A DNA stretch of 64,000 nucleotides, from contig JBAYMH010000001.1 in assembly GCA_041663645.1 (NCBI GenBank), positions 62,001-126,000 of the forward strand, given 5' to 3'. Source of the DNA: Minisyncoccus sp023229485. Its GTDB lineage: Bacteria > Patescibacteriota > Minisyncoccia > Minisyncoccales > Minisyncoccaceae. Under the pieces are notes generated by a model, which had not been told where the DNA came from, searched no databases, and saw only the letters and a program-made list of their open reading frames with translations. The first letter of the stretch is position 1. Every line of letters starts with the position of its first letter. Both the position numbers and the translations under genes were made by a program. This document shows positions 32,822 through 40,718 of the stretch, one piece after another.

Positions 32822-34138
32822 TTAACCCGTCACGGCGACTACTTCTTCAATGGTAGTAATGCCATTCAATATTTTCATATATCCATCTTGTTTCATTAGA
32901 GTTGCACCTTTCTGGATTGCTAATCTTTCAAGAGCAGGAATTGATGGAGAGGTTAAAATAAAATCTTCCATTTCATCATCTATTTCTATTGCTTCAAAAA
33001 GAGCAATACGTCCTTTGAATCCTGTGAAGTTACAGAACTCACAACCCTTTGGACTAGGTACTAATATTTCAGAATTTTCACTAAAAGCAGGAAGAGGAAT
33101 ATTAGGAGAGATTGTCTTAAATCCCTCTTTGATTTCTGTAAATAATTCAGCTGATATTCTTTGTTTGGTAGAACAATGCGGACAAACTTTTCTAACAAGT
33201 CTTTGGGCTACAACCATGTTTAGGGCGGGAGCGATATTTACAGGTATTTCGCCCAATGCTTGAAGACGGGCAATTGTTCCAGCCGCATTATTGGTATGAA
33301 GAGTGCTTAATACTAAGTGTCCAGTAAGTGCTGCTTGAAGAGCAATACTAGCAGTTTCTAAGTCCCTGATTTCACCAACAAGAATTGCGTCAGGGTCTTG
33401 TCTCACAATAGAACGTAGCCCAGAAGCAAAATCATAACCTCGACTCTGATTAATTTGTGTTTGAGTTATTCCATCCAAATGATACTCGATAGGATCTTCA
33501 ATTGTAATCACTTTATTCTCGGAACTTCTTATTTTTTTTAAGAAAGCATAGAGAGTAGTTGTTTTACCAGACCCAGTAGGACCAGTAACAATAATCATTC
33601 CATTTGGTTTTTTAGCTTGCCTTTCAAACAGGGCAAATAGATCGCTACGTAATCCTAACTCTTCCAAGCTAATTAAACTTTTTGGGTTTAAAACCCTCAT
33701 TACTATATTTTCACCATAAGCAGTTGGAATTGTAGAAACCCTAATTTCAATTTCTTCAACTCCTTCTGGTCTATTAAGAACAACAGTAAAACGCCCATCT
33801 TGTGGTGCTTTTTCTATGTTTAACTTTAATCCAGCAAGAAGCTTTATTCGGGAGACTATATTGTGATGGACCTTTGGGGTAAAGACACAGGCTTGATGGA
33901 GGCTCCCGTCGATACGAACTCTAAGCATGCTTCCTTTTTCCTCAATCTCCAAATGTAAATCCGAAAAACCAAGAAGAATCGCTCCAGTCATTAAGTTTTT
34001 TAAAACCAAAGACATTTCTTCTTGCACAGCACTTTCAAGTGCTAACTTGTAAGTGTAAATATTTTTAAAATTACTAACTAGGGGTTGTTCAAAAAATTCT
34101 GCTTCCGCTACAACCTTACCCGTAATTTGATCTTCCAT
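32822..34138 (-). CDS. pilB: Type IV pilus assembly ATPase (PilB/GspE family)
   Basis: Hexameric secretion ATPase powering pilus extension. Walker A is VTGPTGSGKTTTLYAFL, the Asp box follows (VITIEDPIEYHLDGITQTQ), Walker B is DPDAILVGEIRDLETA and the His box is TGHLVLSTLHTN. A four-cysteine zinc site is split between VCPHC and CEFC. At 438 residues it has only a short N-terminal domain. It likely assembles the LamG prepilins found in this window; the inner membrane platform and peptidase genes are elsewhere. Element copy 1 abuts its 3' end. Confidence 0.92.
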   Translation of the reverse strand: MEDQITGKVVAEAEFFEQPLVSNFKNIYTYKLALESAVQEEMSLVLKNLMTGAILLGFSDLHLEIEEKGSMLRVRIDGSLHQACVFTPKVHHNIVSRIKLLAGLKLNIEKAPQDGRFTVVLNRPEGVEEIEIRVSTIPTAYGENIVMRVLNPKSLISLEELGLRSDLFALFERQAKKPNGMIIVTGPTGSGKTTTLYAFLKKIRSSENKVITIEDPIEYHLDGITQTQINQSRGYDFASGLRSIVRQDPDAILVGEIRDLETASIALQAALTGHLVLSTLHTNNAAGTIARLQALGEIPVNIAPALNMVVAQRLVRKVCPHCSTKQRISAELFTEIKEGFKTISPNIPLPAFSENSEILVPSPKGCEFCNFTGFKGRIALFEAIEIDDEMEDFILTSPSIPALERLAIQKGATLMKQDGYMKILNGITTIEEVVAVTG

Positions 34139-34241
34139 ATTTTTTGTATCTTTATTTATGATTGGAATTAATTCTGAACTTTATTTGTATTTATTATAAA
34201 GCATAAAAAGCCGTAAAGCAAAGGTTGGGGAATACTGACTA

Positions 34242-34269
34242 TTGACAAATTATAATACTATGTTATAAT
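34242..34269 (+). promoter_or_regulatory. Consensus promoter of leader RNA A
   Basis: TTGACA and TATAAT, both perfect, 16 bases apart; predicted start at about 34276, the G of GCCAAGG. Confidence 0.85.
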
Positions 34270-34275
34270 AATCTT

Positions 34276-34350
34276 GCCAAGGTGAGCGGGGGAAGTGGAA
34301 AGAGAAACGACAATATTGCAATTCCAATCCTTTTTAAAACCCTCAATTTT
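34276..34350 (+). ncRNA. Small RNA or leader, family member A
   Basis: The transcript from the preceding promoter would begin with GCCAAGGTGAGCGGGGGA, shared (one base different) with the RNA starting at 52367, and both later carry a CC-Y-TCA-M-TTTGAC block. A stem GGA-AG-TGGAA/TTCCA-A-TCC is possible in between. No terminator is visible soon after, so it may be the 5' leader of the gene at 34704 or a short RNA. A 27-codon GTG frame follows the AAGGTGA but is not convincing. Confidence 0.45.
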
Positions 34351-34403
34351 GACAGGTGTTTACACACTTTCGTTCTAAATTCGTTAGAAAATTCAATAGT
34401 ATA

Positions 34404-34501
34404 CAGGATTGATTATTAAAATCGTTAGCAATCCTGCTAAATTCTTCTTCTAAGGCAAGAAACGTCATTCGGGCAGAAGGAGAATTAAGCAAGATTGCTA
34501 A
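34404..34501. repeat. Nested inverted repeats (REP-like)
   Basis: Two overlapping palindromes: CAGGATTG (34404) with CAATCCTG (34429), and a longer pair beginning TTAGCAATC at 34425 and ending GATTGCTAA at 34501, whose ~26-base arms match with about three mismatches around a loop containing GTCATTCGGG. A minus-strand frame through here is only a by-product of the repeat. Confidence 0.7.
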
Positions 34502-34515
34502 AAAGGTATTAAAAC

Positions 34516-34560
34516 AGATGTCATTGCGAGGCGTCCGCAAAGCGGACAACGAAGCAATCT
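34516..34560. repeat. REP-type palindrome
   Basis: The sequence GTCATTGCGAGGC, a perfect inner stem GTCCGC/GCGGAC and CGAAGCAATCT follow the pattern of the small palindromic repeat GTCATTGCGAGG...CGAAGCAATC found in many environmental and intracellular bacteria. Only one copy of this type is in the window. Confidence 0.75.
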
Positions 34561-34595
34561 AATCTATTACTAGTTCTTTGAAATTACCCCTTAAT

Positions 34596-34655
34596 GGGTA
34601 TAGTAATTGGCAAAAGTTTTTCGCCCATTACCATACCCGTTAATAGCAGGGTATG
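34596..34655 (+). promoter_or_regulatory. Leader with two mutually exclusive hairpins
   Basis: The segment CATACCC (34632-34638) can pair upstream as part of GGGTATAGTAATTGGC/GCCCATTACCATACCC (34596-34638, 14 of 16 pairs) or downstream with GGGTATG (34649-34655). A weak promoter (TTGAAA...TATAGT, 34578-34604) overlaps the first arm, so which hairpin forms depends on where transcription starts. Confidence 0.5.
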
Positions 34656-34703
34656 CCCTATGTTCTGCAAGGAAGTAGGGAAACTATAAGAGGAGAGTCA
34701 AAA

Positions 34704-35168
34704 ATGAAAAGCGTAGAAGTTACCTGCGAAATGGTCGCAGTCGGAACACATGACAGTGGCCATGTGTATGTGTGGAAAACAGAATTCGGATTTATTTTTT
34801 CCACAAACCCGGACCTCACTGGACCGGGAACAATCCAAGGGATCGTAAAAAATCTCGAGGATGTTCGGGAAGAAAAAATCGTCATGGGATATGAGTCTGG
34901 ATCAATCGGGTGTCCAGGGCACTGGATCGAGAAAAAATCCAGAACGTTCTCTTGGGGGGAGCTCAATGAGGCCCCAGAGGAATGGAAAAAGGCCCAGATT
35001 ACAATCTGGGATCAGGAGATGAAACGTGGTTTCATCTCGGCATCTGGTGCTGCGGGATTTTTCAGGAGAAACACGTCCCAGTCGGACGCAGCACTCGGGG
35101 AGAAGCTTCCCGAAAAAACCGACGAATTCGTCGGTGAACCGCACTTAGCATACGTCTCCAAAGCGTGA
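34704..35168 (+). CDS. Hypothetical protein, higher-GC lone gene
   Basis: A 154-residue soluble protein with no recognised family. It starts with beta-rich sequence (KSVEVTCEMVAVGTHDSGHV) and has several Trp and Gly-Pro turns, consistent with a beta sandwich or barrel; a charged helix follows (EAPEEWKKAQITIWDQEMKR). The ATG at 34704 is preceded by AGAGGAGAG, a strong Shine-Dalgarno; an in-frame upstream start at 34653 is inside the leader hairpin. Base composition is visibly richer in G and C than the flanks, and REP-like repeats lie upstream, both hints of acquisition. Own terminator downstream. Confidence 0.7.
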   Translation: MKSVEVTCEMVAVGTHDSGHVYVWKTEFGFIFSTNPDLTGPGTIQGIVKNLEDVREEKIVMGYESGSIGCPGHWIEKKSRTFSWGELNEAPEEWKKAQITIWDQEMKRGFISASGAAGFFRRNTSQSDAALGEKLPEKTDEFVGEPHLAYVSKA

Positions 35169-35177
35169 GCTAATCAT

Positions 35178-35232
35178 AGGAAATTGTTGAATGAAACTTT
35201 TTCAAAAGTTGACGACAATTTCCTCTTTTTTA
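35178..35232 (+). terminator. Terminator of the 34704 gene
   Basis: AGGAAATTGT/ACAATTTCCT outer stem around an inner AACTTTT/AAAAGTT hairpin, then a T run. Confidence 0.88.
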
Positions 35233-35262
35233 TTTTAAGCACAATCAAATGTGCTTTTTGTT

Positions 35263-36330
35263 TTATAAAAATTCTTTTAATTCTTCAATCGCTTCAAGCG
35301 GACTTTTTTCATTATGCGTAATTATTCCGCCAGTTTCCTTAAAGGCTCCTTTATACTGTGTACCGATTTTTTTCACTATCGCTGGTAAAGAAGAGTAAAA
35401 AATTGTTTTTGTCTGTTGGTCTTCCCTAAAAGAAAGGAAAAAAGCTTTTGGATTTATCCATTCTCTAAAAATCTTACTTATTCGTAGAGTGCTCTCAATC
35501 TGCTCGTTATTACTTTTTTCAGCCCTTAAGTATGAAAAAATTATTTCTTCATCTTCTTGTAGTGAAATATTCTTCAGGGCAGCTTCAAAATATATCACCC
35601 AGCTAGGTTTTTCTTTTTTTTGGTACTCAAAATAAATATCCAGTGTTCCGCCATTGTTTATTATCCATTTTATGGCAGAAATGTTTTTGGTAGAAATTTT
35701 TTCTTGAGAAAAAAATCCAAAAAGCAAAAAATCAAAAACCTCTTTTGAAAAAGAAAATTCACTTAGTTCTTTTACTAAAATGGTAGTCGTTTTTGATATT
35801 GGAGACTCGTCAATAATATTTATGTCTCCATAATTTTCATTTGTTAAATCGTTATCGATATTAACAATAGTACAGGCAAATAAATCCTCTTCATCAGTTG
35901 GTAGGTATTTTTCTATTTCAGCAAATCTCAATACGCCGATTATTATAATCAGATCCAAAGGTTCTGTATGTTCACCAGTAGAGGCATTATTTTTTTCGGA
36001 AACTATTTCCCAAGAAAAATTATCAGCATTAAAATTTTGATCTTTTGGTATTATGTTCAAATTAACATGATCGCCTTTTTTCTCATAATATATTTCGGAA
36101 ATTTCCTCATTAAGAGTAATGTATATTTTTTTCTTTTCACCTCGAAGAAAGTGAATAATTTCTTCGGACAATCTTTCTTCCGGGACAAAAACCTGCTTGT
36201 TTAATTGCTTAAAAGCTGAGTATAGTGCCAAAACACTACCAAGAACATCGTTGTTTGGATTTCTAGGGAAAATAATCTTTATATTTTTCGCATTTTTAAT
36301 GCTCTCTTTTATGTTTTGAAATCGCTCCAT
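35263..36330 (-). CDS. Degenerate DHH-family (NrnA-like) protein
   Basis: 355 residues with the two-domain layout of DHH/DHHA1 phosphoesterases (NrnA/RecJ): IIFPRNPNNDVLGSVLALYSA fits the first motif (normally h.-P-D-x-D-x-x-GS), DLIIIIGVLRFAEI the second, and VNIDNDLTNENYGDINIID the DHH motif (normally IDHH..N..yG). Key Asp and His residues are replaced (N, G, ND), so metal-dependent nuclease activity is doubtful. The C-terminal DHHA1-like part contains KGAFKETGGIITHNEK where active enzymes have GG GH. It is a lone minus-strand gene; it may be an inactive structural relative. Confidence 0.75.
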   Translation of the reverse strand: MERFQNIKESIKNAKNIKIIFPRNPNNDVLGSVLALYSAFKQLNKQVFVPEERLSEEIIHFLRGEKKKIYITLNEEISEIYYEKKGDHVNLNIIPKDQNFNADNFSWEIVSEKNNASTGEHTEPLDLIIIIGVLRFAEIEKYLPTDEEDLFACTIVNIDNDLTNENYGDINIIDESPISKTTTILVKELSEFSFSKEVFDFLLFGFFSQEKISTKNISAIKWIINNGGTLDIYFEYQKKEKPSWVIYFEAALKNISLQEDEEIIFSYLRAEKSNNEQIESTLRISKIFREWINPKAFFLSFREDQQTKTIFYSSLPAIVKKIGTQYKGAFKETGGIITHNEKSPLEAIEELKEFL

Positions 36331-36402
36331 ATGTTTTCAAATTATGCTATTTCTAAGCAAAAGTAAAGCTAATTCTTCAACCTTTTTTAGCTATTCTGTA
36401 AT

Positions 36403-36430
36403 AAAACACTCTGATCAATCAGAGTGTTTT
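36403..36430 (-). terminator. Terminator of elp3
   Basis: AAAACACTCTGA/TCAGAGTGTTTT with a four-base loop, overlapping the elp3 stop codon; symmetric. Confidence 0.9.
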
Positions 36431-38041
36431 TATCATATATCCATTTCGAAGTTTATATCCAAGCTTATCTCGATAATATCCTCTAACACCAACGCCAGAA
36501 ATGACAGCTATTTTTTTTATCTTAAACTCTTCTTTAGTTATTTTTTCTGCTTCTTTTATTAGTCTTTTTCCAAGCCCCTTATGTTGTGTGCGTGAATTAT
36601 TTTTTGAAATTCCTGCTGCCTGCCCATAAGTGTGTAATTCTCGAATAATAGCACAATCTTTTAATACTGCTAAGATATTTTTTTTATCCTTTCCTGCAAA
36701 AAACTGAGAAGGTATTCTTAATCGAAGCAAACTAAAGATATGTTCATTGTCTTCATCTTCAAAGCTTAAAAATATTTCCTTTCCATCAGACGCATTATAG
36801 TCTCTACGAAATATTTTTATTGTTTCTTGACTTTCAATGCTTTTAGCTTCTCGACAACGAATACAGTTGCATTGCCATTTTTCTTTTTTCATTTCTTCTG
36901 CAATCACTTGCCTTAGGTTTGATATTTTTGCTCCACCTTCAATAATTGATGGGGCGGGAATATCTCGAATAATTCTCTCAACTCTTGTATATCGAGGAAG
37001 AAGCTTTTTAATCGATTTTATCGTTTCAACTAATGTTTTTTTATCGTAAGGCTTATATTCTCCTTTTTTGTAAAGTTCATAAATGGGAGCTTCTTTAACT
37101 AAGGCACAAGGATATATCTTTAAGTAGTCGGGTTGAAAATCTTGGTTTTGAAAAAGCTCTTTAAAGGCTAAAATATCTTTATGAGGATTAGATAATGGGA
37201 GATTAAGCATCATTTGGTATGCTACTTTAAATCCAGCATCTTTGAGTATCTTAGTCGCTATTATTGTTTGCCCTAATTGGTGTCCTCGTTTATTAAAAGC
37301 CAATACTTCATCATCAACAGACTGTACTCCAATCTCGATTTTCGTAGCTCCGAGTCTCTGCATTTCTTCTGCTTCCTTAAGAGTAATAAAATCAGGACGG
37401 GTTTCGAAGCTCATTCCAACAATGCGATGCTTCGCTTTTTCATTCTTTTTTTGAGCCTTTTTTAGCTCCGACCATAGTTCCTCAATGGTTAATTTTTTAC
37501 TTCGAGGCTCATCTTTTGTTTCATTACAAGCATCAAAACATTTTTTAACAAACCAAATTTTATATTTTAAATCATAAAAAGACCAAGTCCCACCAATCAT
37601 TCTTATTTCTATTTTATCGGTAGGGTGTCCACTTATCTGTAATACTTCAATTCTTTTTATCGTTTGCTTGTAAGGATTAAACCTTAATCTTTTTGCTCTT
37701 TCAACTGCTGGCTCACCAGAAAGATAACTCTTAGGAATATTTTTCTCACTTGGACAATAAATGCATTTTCCAGGGCATTCATATGGCTTGGTAAGTATCG
37801 AAACGTTTACAACTCCCGCCAAAGAACGAATCGGCCTTGTACGAAGAACCATTTCCAGTGAACTATTTTTTTTAATACTTTTTTTATCAACTAGATTATG
37901 GTAAACTTTAAGCAGCTCAATATTGCTTGGACAGGTAATTTTCAAGTGTTTGGAAATTTTTCTTTTAGCATCAGATAAATTTTTTGCAGAAATATCTTCA
38001 ATTTGGGCAATTTCTTTGATTATTAATTCTTTAGGAGTCAT
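36419..38041 (-). CDS. elp3: Elp3-family tRNA U34 carboxymethyltransferase
   Basis: Radical-SAM enzyme that makes 5-carboxymethyluridine at the tRNA wobble position using acetyl-CoA. From the ATG at 38041 the protein has 540 residues. The Fe-S cysteines are C89, C93 and C96 in CPGKCIYC; GEPAVERAKRLRFNPYKQ and RMIGGTWSFYDLKYKIWFVK are the tRNA/SAM domain signatures, and a C-terminal GNAT domain ends in QHKGLGKRLIKEAEKI. In eukaryotes this subunit needs the Elongator complex; in some bacteria and archaea it works alone. An ORF start upstream at 38131 overlaps the divergent gene and is unlikely. Only 14 bases separate its ATG from that of the Trm9-like gene. Confidence 0.93.
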   Translation of the reverse strand: MTPKELIIKEIAQIEDISAKNLSDAKRKISKHLKITCPSNIELLKVYHNLVDKKSIKKNSSLEMVLRTRPIRSLAGVVNVSILTKPYECPGKCIYCPSEKNIPKSYLSGEPAVERAKRLRFNPYKQTIKRIEVLQISGHPTDKIEIRMIGGTWSFYDLKYKIWFVKKCFDACNETKDEPRSKKLTIEELWSELKKAQKKNEKAKHRIVGMSFETRPDFITLKEAEEMQRLGATKIEIGVQSVDDEVLAFNKRGHQLGQTIIATKILKDAGFKVAYQMMLNLPLSNPHKDILAFKELFQNQDFQPDYLKIYPCALVKEAPIYELYKKGEYKPYDKKTLVETIKSIKKLLPRYTRVERIIRDIPAPSIIEGGAKISNLRQVIAEEMKKEKWQCNCIRCREAKSIESQETIKIFRRDYNASDGKEIFLSFEDEDNEHIFSLLRLRIPSQFFAGKDKKNILAVLKDCAIIRELHTYGQAAGISKNNSRTQHKGLGKRLIKEAEKITKEEFKIKKIAVISGVGVRGYYRDKLGYKLRNGYMIKTL

Positions 38042-38055
38042 AATTTTGATTTTGT

Positions 38056-38760
38056 ATGGATAAAAAAGAGGCACAAAAAATAATAGGCGAAACCAAAGAT
38101 GTATATAATCAGATTGCTGAAAAATATGCATCAGTTAGGGACGAAGCTTGGAGTGAAATGGATTTTCTGTTTGGAAAGTTTTTGAAAAGTGGAGATAAGG
38201 TTCTTGATCTTGGTTGTGGTAACGGCCGATTTTATGATTCGTTTGTTAAAAATGGTGTTTTCTATCTAGGAATTGATAATTCAGAAAATTTAATAAATAT
38301 AGCACGTAAAAATCATTCAGAGGGGGAATTTGTTCTTGCATCAGCGCTTAATCTACCTTTTAACGACGAAGAGTTTGACGCAGTTTATGGAATTGCTATA
38401 TTGCATCACATACCATCCGAAGACTTAAGAAATCTTTTTGTAAAAGAAGCAAAAAGAGTCTTAAAAAAAGATGGTTATTTAATACTAACAGTTTGGGACT
38501 TGAAAGAAAAGAGAGAACAAGAGAAAAGTAATAAAAAATTTAACATCTTTAATCTTTTTCGTCAACGCATAGACAATGACGATATATTTATTCCTTGGTA
38601 CGGTGCCCAGGATTGTTATTTTTATACTTTTACAATGGAAACATTTAAGAGAATAGTTGAAGATAGCGGATTAACTATTATTGAGCATGGAGAAATCCTT
38701 GTTGGAAAAAAGCCATATCGAAATTTTTACATTGTTGCCAAAAATAAAATTAAAAAATAA
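38056..38760 (+). CDS. Trm9-like SAM-dependent tRNA wobble methyltransferase
   Basis: Class I methyltransferase (234 residues). Motif I is VLDLGCGNGRFYDSF (49-63), motif II has GIDNSENLINIARK, and the post-motif region is FDAVYGIAILHHIPSEDLR. That last stretch, the VYNQIAEKYASVRDEAW opening and the FIPWYGAQDCYFYTFTMETF segment closely follow eukaryotic Trm9/ABH8, which methylates 5-carboxymethyluridine to mcm5U in tRNA. Divergent from elp3, which makes the substrate. The specific activity is inference; a generic methyltransferase is the alternative. First gene of a four-gene operon. Confidence 0.75.
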   Translation: MDKKEAQKIIGETKDVYNQIAEKYASVRDEAWSEMDFLFGKFLKSGDKVLDLGCGNGRFYDSFVKNGVFYLGIDNSENLINIARKNHSEGEFVLASALNLPFNDEEFDAVYGIAILHHIPSEDLRNLFVKEAKRVLKKDGYLILTVWDLKEKREQEKSNKKFNIFNLFRQRIDNDDIFIPWYGAQDCYFYTFTMETFKRIVEDSGLTIIEHGEILVGKKPYRNFYIVAKNKIKK

Positions 38761-38777
38761 TACAAATAAAATTTAAA

Positions 38778-39413
38778 ATGGAAAAAAAAGAAATTATAAA
38801 AAAAGAAACAAAAAGAAAGTTTAATATAGTTGTATCAGGTGCTGCCGTGATGGATCTTTGTTGTGATAATATAAAAGAATTAGCAAAAGAAGTTGGGGCA
38901 GAAATCGCAAGAAAGGGTCACACATTAGTTACGGGAGCAACAACGGGAGTTCCTTATTATTCTGCACTTGGATGTCATGAGGTGGGAGGTGAAAACGTCG
39001 GTTTTTCTCCAGCCGAATCTAAAATTGATCATGTTAGAAGATATAAGCTGCCGTTGGACCCATTTGATCTTATGGTTTATACCGGCTCTGATTATGTTGG
39101 TAGAAATATTATTATGACAAAATCAGCCGATGGGGTAATTATTATTTGTGGAAGAACTGGAACCTTGCATGAATTTGCCACAGCAGTCGAGTGCGGAAAA
39201 CCAGTTGCTATTTTAGAGAAATCAGGAGGAACTGCAGATAAAATAAAATTCATTTTGGATGAAAGTAAAAAAATAAAATCTCCAGTTGTTTTTGAAAGAA
39301 ATCCAAAGGTCTTAGTTGAAAAATTGTTAAAATTAGTCGAAGAAGACAACAAAAAAGCTAGTAAGGTTTTAAATGAGGCAAAAAAACCAAACAAAAATAG
39401 AAGATATAAGTAA
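38778..39413 (+). CDS. SLOG/LOG-family nucleotide-binding protein (TIGR00725-like)
   Basis: Rossmann-type protein of the 'lysine decarboxylase-like' LOG group: NIVVSGAAVMDLCC, then GHTLVTGATTGVPYYSALG and the signature IICGRTGTLHEFATAVECGKPVAIL, which corresponds to the PGGxGTxxE motif with a G-R-T-G-T-L-H-E form. LOG enzymes hydrolyse cytokinin-like nucleotides or, in the SLOG class, sense nucleotides. 211 residues. It follows the methyltransferase by 17 bases and overlaps nothing. Confidence 0.82.
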   Translation: MEKKEIIKKETKRKFNIVVSGAAVMDLCCDNIKELAKEVGAEIARKGHTLVTGATTGVPYYSALGCHEVGGENVGFSPAESKIDHVRRYKLPLDPFDLMVYTGSDYVGRNIIMTKSADGVIIICGRTGTLHEFATAVECGKPVAILEKSGGTADKIKFILDESKKIKSPVVFERNPKVLVEKLLKLVEEDNKKASKVLNEAKKPNKNRRYK

Positions 39414-39420
39414 TAAACTT

Positions 39421-39882
39421 ATGGCCAAAAAAATATCATTACCTAAGGATAAGGTTATAAAAGAAAATAAAGCAAAAAAGAAGATTATAACCAAAAAAAA
39501 TATTTTAAAGAAAACCACGGTAAAAACTATTAAGCCATTAAAAGTAATAAAGGCAATTTCTAAAAAAATAGCTAAAAAAGCTATTCCTAAAAAGCCAATT
39601 AAAAAATTAGTTATTAGAAAGGAAATAAAAGAAAAAAAGATTGGTCAGATTCTTCATTTTTACGACAAGCTAAGCGTAATTGTAATAAAGCCAAAATCTG
39701 ACTTGGGTGTTGGGGATACGGTTCGCATAAAAGGAGGTAAGGATACAAATTTCAAACAAAAAATAACTTCAATTGAGATAGATGGAAAAAAAATCAAATT
39801 AGCTAAAAAAAATCAAGTCATTGGTTTCAAAATTAAAGAAAAAGCTAGACCAGGATATTGGGTGTATAAGATTGAAGCATGA
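39421..39882 (+). CDS. Translation-factor-like beta-barrel protein with basic N-terminus
   Basis: The first ~75 residues are almost only Lys, Ile, Val and Thr (low-complexity basic arm), probably nucleic-acid or ribosome binding. The C-terminal ~75 residues match the EF-Tu domain-2-like beta barrel: IGQILHFYDKLSVIVIKP, VGDTVRIKGGKDTNFKQKI, QVIGFKIKEKARPGYWVYKI. Such 'elongation factor-like' proteins are common in CPR and have no assigned role. The ATG at 39421 (MAKKISLPK) is preferred over an upstream start inside the previous gene. Its last codons overlap the AAA ATPase gene by four bases. Confidence 0.75.
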   Translation: MAKKISLPKDKVIKENKAKKKIITKKNILKKTTVKTIKPLKVIKAISKKIAKKAIPKKPIKKLVIRKEIKEKKIGQILHFYDKLSVIVIKPKSDLGVGDTVRIKGGKDTNFKQKITSIEIDGKKIKLAKKNQVIGFKIKEKARPGYWVYKIEA

Positions 39883-40598
39883 GTAATCAGTATATTATTT
39901 CAATAGAATTATTAAGAGAAAAAATAAAGGATAACAAAAGCTATCCTTTTTCTCTTCCGGTTGTGAGGCACTTGGAAAAGATTGAATTTGACAGTCCAAT
40001 AACTTTTTTAGTCGGAGAAAATGGGACAGGAAAATCTACTTTGCTTGAGGCGATTGCCATTCAATATGGCTTTAATCCAGAAGGAGGTTCAAAGAATTTT
40101 AATTTTGAAACAAGGCAAACGCACTCAAGCTTGAATGAATTTATTCGCATAGCGAAAGGAACAAAAAAGCCCAAAGACGATTACTTTTTAAGGGCAGAAA
40201 GCTTCTATAATGTTGCTTCCAATATTGACGATATAGGTGTTACTGGATATGGAGAAATATCATTGCATAAACAGTCGCACGGAGAATCATTTTTCTCCTT
40301 GTTTTTGCATAGGCTAAGGGGCGAAGGAATATATCTTTTTGATGAACCAGAAGCAGCACTTTCACCTCAAAGACAACTGGCCCTTATTGCTAGGATGGAT
40401 GAACTTATAAAACAAGGCAGTCAATTCATAATCGCTACACATTCTCCAATACTCTTATCCTACCCAAAAGCGAAAATTATCCAGATTACCGAGCAAGGAT
40501 TTGAAGAACTTCCATACAAAGAAACCGAATGCTATGACTTCTACAAGACTTTTATAAATCATCCAGAAGATATTTTAAGAAGAATGGATATAAAATAA
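39879..40598 (+). CDS. AAA/ABC-type ATPase of the AAA_21 group
   Basis: Soluble ABC-fold ATPase without membrane segments. Walker A GENGTGKSTLLEAI (47-60), signature-like HGESFFSLFLHRL, Walker B IYLFDEPEAALSPQRQ, and the H-loop FIIATHSPILL. The family is widespread and often linked to defence or repair, but many are housekeeping; nothing here shows which. 239 residues, complete. Overlap (ATGA) with the preceding gene suggests coupled synthesis and perhaps a common complex. Confidence 0.88.
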   Translation: MSNQYIISIELLREKIKDNKSYPFSLPVVRHLEKIEFDSPITFLVGENGTGKSTLLEAIAIQYGFNPEGGSKNFNFETRQTHSSLNEFIRIAKGTKKPKDDYFLRAESFYNVASNIDDIGVTGYGEISLHKQSHGESFFSLFLHRLRGEGIYLFDEPEAALSPQRQLALIARMDELIKQGSQFIIATHSPILLSYPKAKIIQITEQGFEELPYKETECYDFYKTFINHPEDILRRMDIK

Positions 40599-40718
40599 TT
40601 ATAAGGATATTATTTTAATAGTTAAAAATTTTAGCTTCATTGTTGGTTGAGAAGAATTCTTCCCGCTTTAAGGGCAGGGACTCAATAAAATATATCCCAA
40701 TGTATTTTGCTTAATTTA

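Noticed and set aside
32653..32856. 67-residue plus-strand frame
   Set aside because: It runs through the structured element and into the end of pilB; its sequence is explained by the element's stems.
34343..34549. 68-residue minus-strand frame
   Set aside because: It is a translation of REP-type palindromes and has no start signals.
39879..40598. Naming the AAA ATPase as part of a defence system
   Set aside because: No nuclease or other effector of a known system is adjacent; the operon has translation-like partners.
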